From an uncultured Synergistales bacterium (lineage in GTDB: Bacteria > Synergistota > Synergistia > Synergistales > Aminobacteriaceae): a DNA stretch of 9,117 bases. Made by a program: the position numbers and the translations under genes. The stretch is from contig CAJORD010000160.1 in NCBI GenBank assembly GCA_905236605.1, positions 1-9,117 on the forward strand, read 5' to 3'. Shown piece after piece: positions 6,375 through 9,117 of the stretch; within the stretch, counting starts at the first letter, position 1; each line of letters opens with the position of its first letter. Below the pieces are notes generated by a model, which had not been told where the DNA came from, did not search any database, and was given only the letters and a program-made list of their open reading frames with translations.

Positions 6375-8273
6375 TTAATCCTTATTTGGGTCAAACTCGT
6401 TCTCAAGCACGTTTTTGAACTCGTCAAGCGTCATCGAGCCTAAATCACCCTTTGAACGTTCACGAACTCCAACTTTGTTTTCAGCCTGCTCCTTATCACC
6501 AACGACTAGCATGTAAGGAATTTTTTGAATCTGTGCATCACGAATCTTGCGGCCAAGCTTCTCCGAGCGTGTATCAATTTCAACGCGCACACCACACTTA
6601 TTAAACGTATCTTGCAATTTTTTAGCGTAGTCAATGTGTGTATCAGCGATAGGAATGATTTCAACCTGCACAGGCGCGAGCCAGTAGGGGAAAGCACCCG
6701 CGTAATGTTCAATCAAAATTCCCATGAAACGTTCTACACTTCCAAATACAACTCTGTGAATCAAAACTGGAGTATGTTCCGCGCCGTCTTCGCCAATATA
6801 TGTAACGTCAAAACGGCCCGGCAGCTGGAAATCAAGCTGAATAGTTCCACATTGCCACGTTCTACCGATACAATCTTCAAGATGAAAATCAATTTTAGGC
6901 CCGTAAAAAGCTCCGTCACCTGGATTAATCGTATAAGGCGTGTTCGTACTTTCAAGCGCGTCTTTCAAAGCCGCTTCAGCAGCTTCCCACTGTTCATCAG
7001 TACCCATCGAGTCTTCAGGACGTGTCGAAAGTTCAACTGTATATTTGAAGTTAAATACTTTGGTATAAAAATATTTATCCAACTCCATTATCGCTGTAAC
7101 TTCTTCTTTGATTTTTGAAGGCTCAATGTAAGTGTGCGAGTCATCTTGTGTGAAACATCTAACGCGCATAAGACCATGCAAAACTCCTGTGCGTTCATGT
7201 CTATGAACGATTCCAAGTTCAGCAAGTCTCATCGGAAGCTCTCTGTAACTTCTTAGCTGCGTCTTATATACAAGAATGCTGCCGGGGCAATTCATTGGCT
7301 TTATTGCATAAGTCTTCTCATCAATTTCAGTGAGATACATGTTTTCACGATAGTGATCCCAATGTCCCGAACGTACCCATAATTGTTGATCCAAAATCTG
7401 CGGTGTCTTAATCTCGAGATAGCCTCGCTTCAGGTGCTCTTTACGCCAAAAATTAATTAGCGTGTTCATGATTACCATGCCTTTAGGGTGGAAAAATGGA
7501 AATCCCGGGCCTTCCTCATGAAGGCTGAACAAATCCAGCTCTTTACCGAGTTTTCTGTGGTCACGCAATTTTGCTTCTTCAAGTCGTTTTGTGTAAGTTT
7601 TAAGTTCATCAGGAGTTGCGAAAGCTGTTCCGTAAATCCTTGTGAGCATCTTGTTTTTCTCGCTGCCGCGCCAATATGCTCCCGCGATTGACAACAATTT
7701 GAAATTATGGATTTTTGACGCGTCAGGAACGTGAGGCCCTCTACACAAATCTGCATACTCGCCTTGCTTGTAAATAGATACAGTGGGCGCGTCTATCTCT
7801 GAAATCAATTCTGTTTTATATGGATCGTTTGCAAAGAATTTTAGTGCATCTTCTTTGGACATATCCTCTCGTGAAACTTTCTCGCCAGCACCTGAAATTT
7901 TTCGCATTTCTGCTTCGATTTTTGGTAAATCGCTCTCTGTGATTGTTCCAGCTACGTCAATATCATAATAGAAGCCGTCTTTAATCGCGGGCCCAATTCC
8001 AAAATGAGTGCCAGGATACAATCTTTCAATCGCTTGTGCCATTAAGTGCGCTGTGCTGTGTCGCAGAATTTCCAATCCTTCGGGCGAGTCTGTTGTTACA
8101 GCTTCGACTTCGCCGCCTTCGTTGACGTTGCGCGACAAGTCCATTAATTCGTCGTTCAACTTCGCTGCGATAACTTTCTTGCCGTCAAGCCCTAACGCTT
8201 TAATTACATCGTGAAGCGTGGCCGAATCGTTGGCAATCTCGCACGATTTTTCGCCGTTCTTAAAATGCAACAT
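6375..8273 (-). CDS. thrS: Threonine--tRNA ligase
   Basis: Class II aminoacyl-tRNA synthetase that charges tRNA-Thr with threonine using ATP in the cytoplasm. At 632 residues it is full length (E. coli 642). Domains in order: TGS about 1-61; editing domain about 62-225, with HSTAH (His72, His76) and DLCRGPH (Cys177, His181) that remove mischarged serine; catalytic core about 240-530; anticodon-binding domain about 535-632. The catalytic zinc ligands are visible as Cys329 (KPMNCPGS), His380 (FTQDDSH) and His506 (VLIHR). Motif 2 is HRHERTGVLHGLMRVRCFTQDD (358-379) and motif 3 includes GSVERFMGILIEHYAG (511-526). The start is ATG 8273; CAGG and AAGG lie 12 or more bases upstream, a loose ribosome site. 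It is the first gene of a likely operon with the DUF2344 and RNase E/G genes. Confidence 0.97.
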   Translation of the reverse strand: MLHFKNGEKSCEIANDSATLHDVIKALGLDGKKVIAAKLNDELMDLSRNVNEGGEVEAVTTDSPEGLEILRHSTAHLMAQAIERLYPGTHFGIGPAIKDGFYYDIDVAGTITESDLPKIEAEMRKISGAGEKVSREDMSKEDALKFFANDPYKTELISEIDAPTVSIYKQGEYADLCRGPHVPDASKIHNFKLLSIAGAYWRGSEKNKMLTRIYGTAFATPDELKTYTKRLEEAKLRDHRKLGKELDLFSLHEEGPGFPFFHPKGMVIMNTLINFWRKEHLKRGYLEIKTPQILDQQLWVRSGHWDHYRENMYLTEIDEKTYAIKPMNCPGSILVYKTQLRSYRELPMRLAELGIVHRHERTGVLHGLMRVRCFTQDDSHTYIEPSKIKEEVTAIMELDKYFYTKVFNFKYTVELSTRPEDSMGTDEQWEAAEAALKDALESTNTPYTINPGDGAFYGPKIDFHLEDCIGRTWQCGTIQLDFQLPGRFDVTYIGEDGAEHTPVLIHRVVFGSVERFMGILIEHYAGAFPYWLAPVQVEIIPIADTHIDYAKKLQDTFNKCGVRVEIDTRSEKLGRKIRDAQIQKIPYMLVVGDKEQAENKVGVRERSKGDLGSMTLDEFKNVLENEFDPNKD

Positions 8274-8320
8274 AAAAATATAAAACCTGCCTTAATTTCT
8301 AAACTGAAATTTTTTGAGCA

Positions 8321-8329
8321 AGTATAACA
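8321..8329 (-). promoter_or_regulatory. Extended -10 promoter element of thrS
   Basis: On the minus strand the sequence reads TGTTATACT, that is TGn followed by TATACT, an extended -10 box with five of six matches to the sigma70 hexamer. No good -35 box is seen 16-18 bases upstream, which is common for extended -10 promoters. Transcription would start near 8314, leaving a leader of about 40 bases, too short for a T-box riboswitch or a thrS-type autoregulatory operator. Confidence 0.5.
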
Positions 8330-8346
8330 CAACGGGCGAAACGAAA

Positions 8347-8376
8347 TTAGAAAATTTTATTATGCTATCATATGTT
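8347..8376 (+). promoter_or_regulatory. Weak candidate promoter of the antiporter gene
   Basis: TTAGAA (8347-8352) and TATGTT (8371-8376) are separated by 18 bases, upstream of the antiporter start. Both hexamers are imperfect and the region is very AT-rich, so other -10 choices (TATGCT at 8361, TATCAT at 8366) cannot be excluded. Confidence 0.25.
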
Positions 8377-8411
8377 TTCAAAAATTTTGGAAAGAGGCGT
8401 AAATTTTTTAC

Positions 8412-9117
8412 ATGACTTTGTTATTAAAGACTGCGTTCGCGCTCTTTGCCGGTCTCATGATGACCAGAGCTTTCAAATATTCCGGCTTCAAATTTCCTGA
8501 CGTAACGGCGTTTTTGATTGCGGGCGTTCTCGTTGGGCCTTATGCTCTTGGCCGCGTCGGTTTAGGTTTTGATTCTTCGGTGGAACTTGCGGACGTTAAT
8601 ATTTTATCAAGCCTAGCTCTTGGCTTCATTGCGTTCGACATTGGCAGCGAATTTAGAATGGCGCAACTAAAAGAGATGGGCAAGGCCGCGACTTTCATCG
8701 GAATTTTTCAGGCGCTTGCGGCTACTATTCTCGTTGACATTGCATTAATCGCTTTAAGCATGAAGCTTGGCGATGACGTTTTGCCCGTTCCTGTAGCAAT
8801 TACTCTCGGCGCTATAGCTTCGGCGACAGCTCCGGCGGCGACATTGATGGTAGTTCGACAATTTAAAGCTAAAGGCCCGGTTACGGATTTGTTGCTGCCG
8901 ATTGTCGCTCTTGATGACGCAGCGGGACTTGTGATTTTTGCGGTCTCAATCGGCGTTGCGCAGGCTATGATCGGCGGCGCGGTGAACTTCGTTTCGATTA
9001 TCGTTAATCCGTTGATCGAAATCATAAGCTCTTTAATCTTAGGCGCGGTCATGGGATTTTTATTAACGCAGCTTGAAAAATTATTTTTTTCAAATTCAAA
9101 CCGTCTTTCAATGACGA
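8412..9117 (+). CDS. Cation:proton antiporter, CPA2 / Na_H_Exchanger family, N-terminal part (cut by window edge)
   Basis: Multi-helix inner-membrane antiporter exchanging Na+ or K+ for protons. The first 235 residues are present and the frame is open to the window end. Hydrophobic helices are visible at about 3-17, 31-50, 64-76, 92-117, 124-147, 160-187 and 190-220. The key pair Asp168-Asp169 in LLPIVALDDAAGLVIF is the double-aspartate ion-binding site of electrogenic CPA2 antiporters, and SATAPAATLMVV (137-148) matches the unwound-helix segment of the fold, with TAPA where many relatives have TDPA. I chose ATG 8412 because an in-frame stop lies at 8400-8402; GAGG at 8394-8397 is the nearest ribosome site, 14 bases away and therefore poor. 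The gene is divergent from thrS. The ion, and any C-terminal regulatory domain (RCK/TrkA-N or Usp), cannot be judged from this part. Confidence 0.9.
   Translation, partial: MTLLLKTAFALFAGLMMTRAFKYSGFKFPDVTAFLIAGVLVGPYALGRVGLGFDSSVELADVNILSSLALGFIAFDIGSEFRMAQLKEMGKAATFIGIFQALAATILVDIALIALSMKLGDDVLPVPVAITLGAIASATAPAATLMVVRQFKAKGPVTDLLLPIVALDDAAGLVIFAVSIGVAQAMIGGAVNFVSIIVNPLIEIISSLILGAVMGFLLTQLEKLFFSNSNRLSMT

Noticed and set aside
6525..7118. 197-codon open frame on the plus strand, antisense to thrS
   Set aside because: It lies wholly within the well-supported thrS gene on the opposite strand, its product has no recognisable domain, and it is a compositional shadow.
7472..7756. 94-codon minus-strand frame inside thrS
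   Set aside because: It overlaps thrS on the same strand in another frame, in the region encoding the catalytic core entry, and has no supporting start signal.
8351..8390. Repeated AAAATTTT blocks and TATGCTATCATA symmetry between thrS and the antiporter
   Set aside because: Short AT-only symmetry is expected by chance in an AT-rich intergenic region, and the arms are too short to claim an operator.
8708..9052. 114-codon open frame on the minus strand opposite the antiporter
   Set aside because: The plus strand encodes a clear membrane antiporter with the DD motif; the opposite frame is an Ala/Thr-rich shadow without family features.

Overview
The window looks like a chromosomal segment of a diderm (Gram-negative-type) bacterium with modest GC. 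The diderm assignment is inferred from an RND-type efflux permease with its periplasmic adaptor. The mix of RhaD/FucO sugar catabolism with a DUF2344 + RNase E/G gene pair would suit an anaerobe of the Synergistota or Negativicutes kind, but I cannot fix the phylum from sequence alone. No tRNA, rRNA, CRISPR array, transposon or phage gene was seen, and no intergenic gap exceeds about 170 bases.

Layout, left to right. (1) On the minus strand, an efflux operon: a membrane-anchored periplasmic adaptor (515-1624) followed 3 bases later by the first 170 codons of an RND permease that runs off the left edge. A perfect 7-bp inverted repeat lies just upstream of the adaptor gene. (2) Divergent on the plus strand, a single-domain cupin gene (1793-2191) with its own likely promoter and a rho-independent terminator. 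(3) On the plus strand, a two-gene rhaD-fucO unit (2292-4274). It starts at a TTG codon, lies behind a perfect TATAAT box and is closed by a second terminator. (4) On the minus strand, converging on fucO, a probable operon thrS - DUF2344 protein - RNase E/G (8273 down to 4308), with a 4-base stop/start overlap between the last two genes. (5) Divergent from thrS, the N-terminal 235 codons of a CPA2-type cation:proton antiporter running off the right edge.

How the genes work together. RhaD splits L-rhamnulose-1-phosphate into DHAP and L-lactaldehyde, and FucO reduces the lactaldehyde to L-1,2-propanediol, which is the fermentative branch of rhamnose/fucose use. The isomerase and kinase that must precede RhaD are not in the window. 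The thrS-DUF2344-RNase E/G group is a translation/RNA-processing cluster; the B12-binding radical SAM protein that usually accompanies DUF2344 is not next to it. The adaptor and permease form the inner-membrane and periplasmic parts of an efflux pump whose outer-membrane channel is not visible.

Overall the genes belong to known families with intact active sites. I see no convincing undescribed system; the second-look points concern regulation and gene context.
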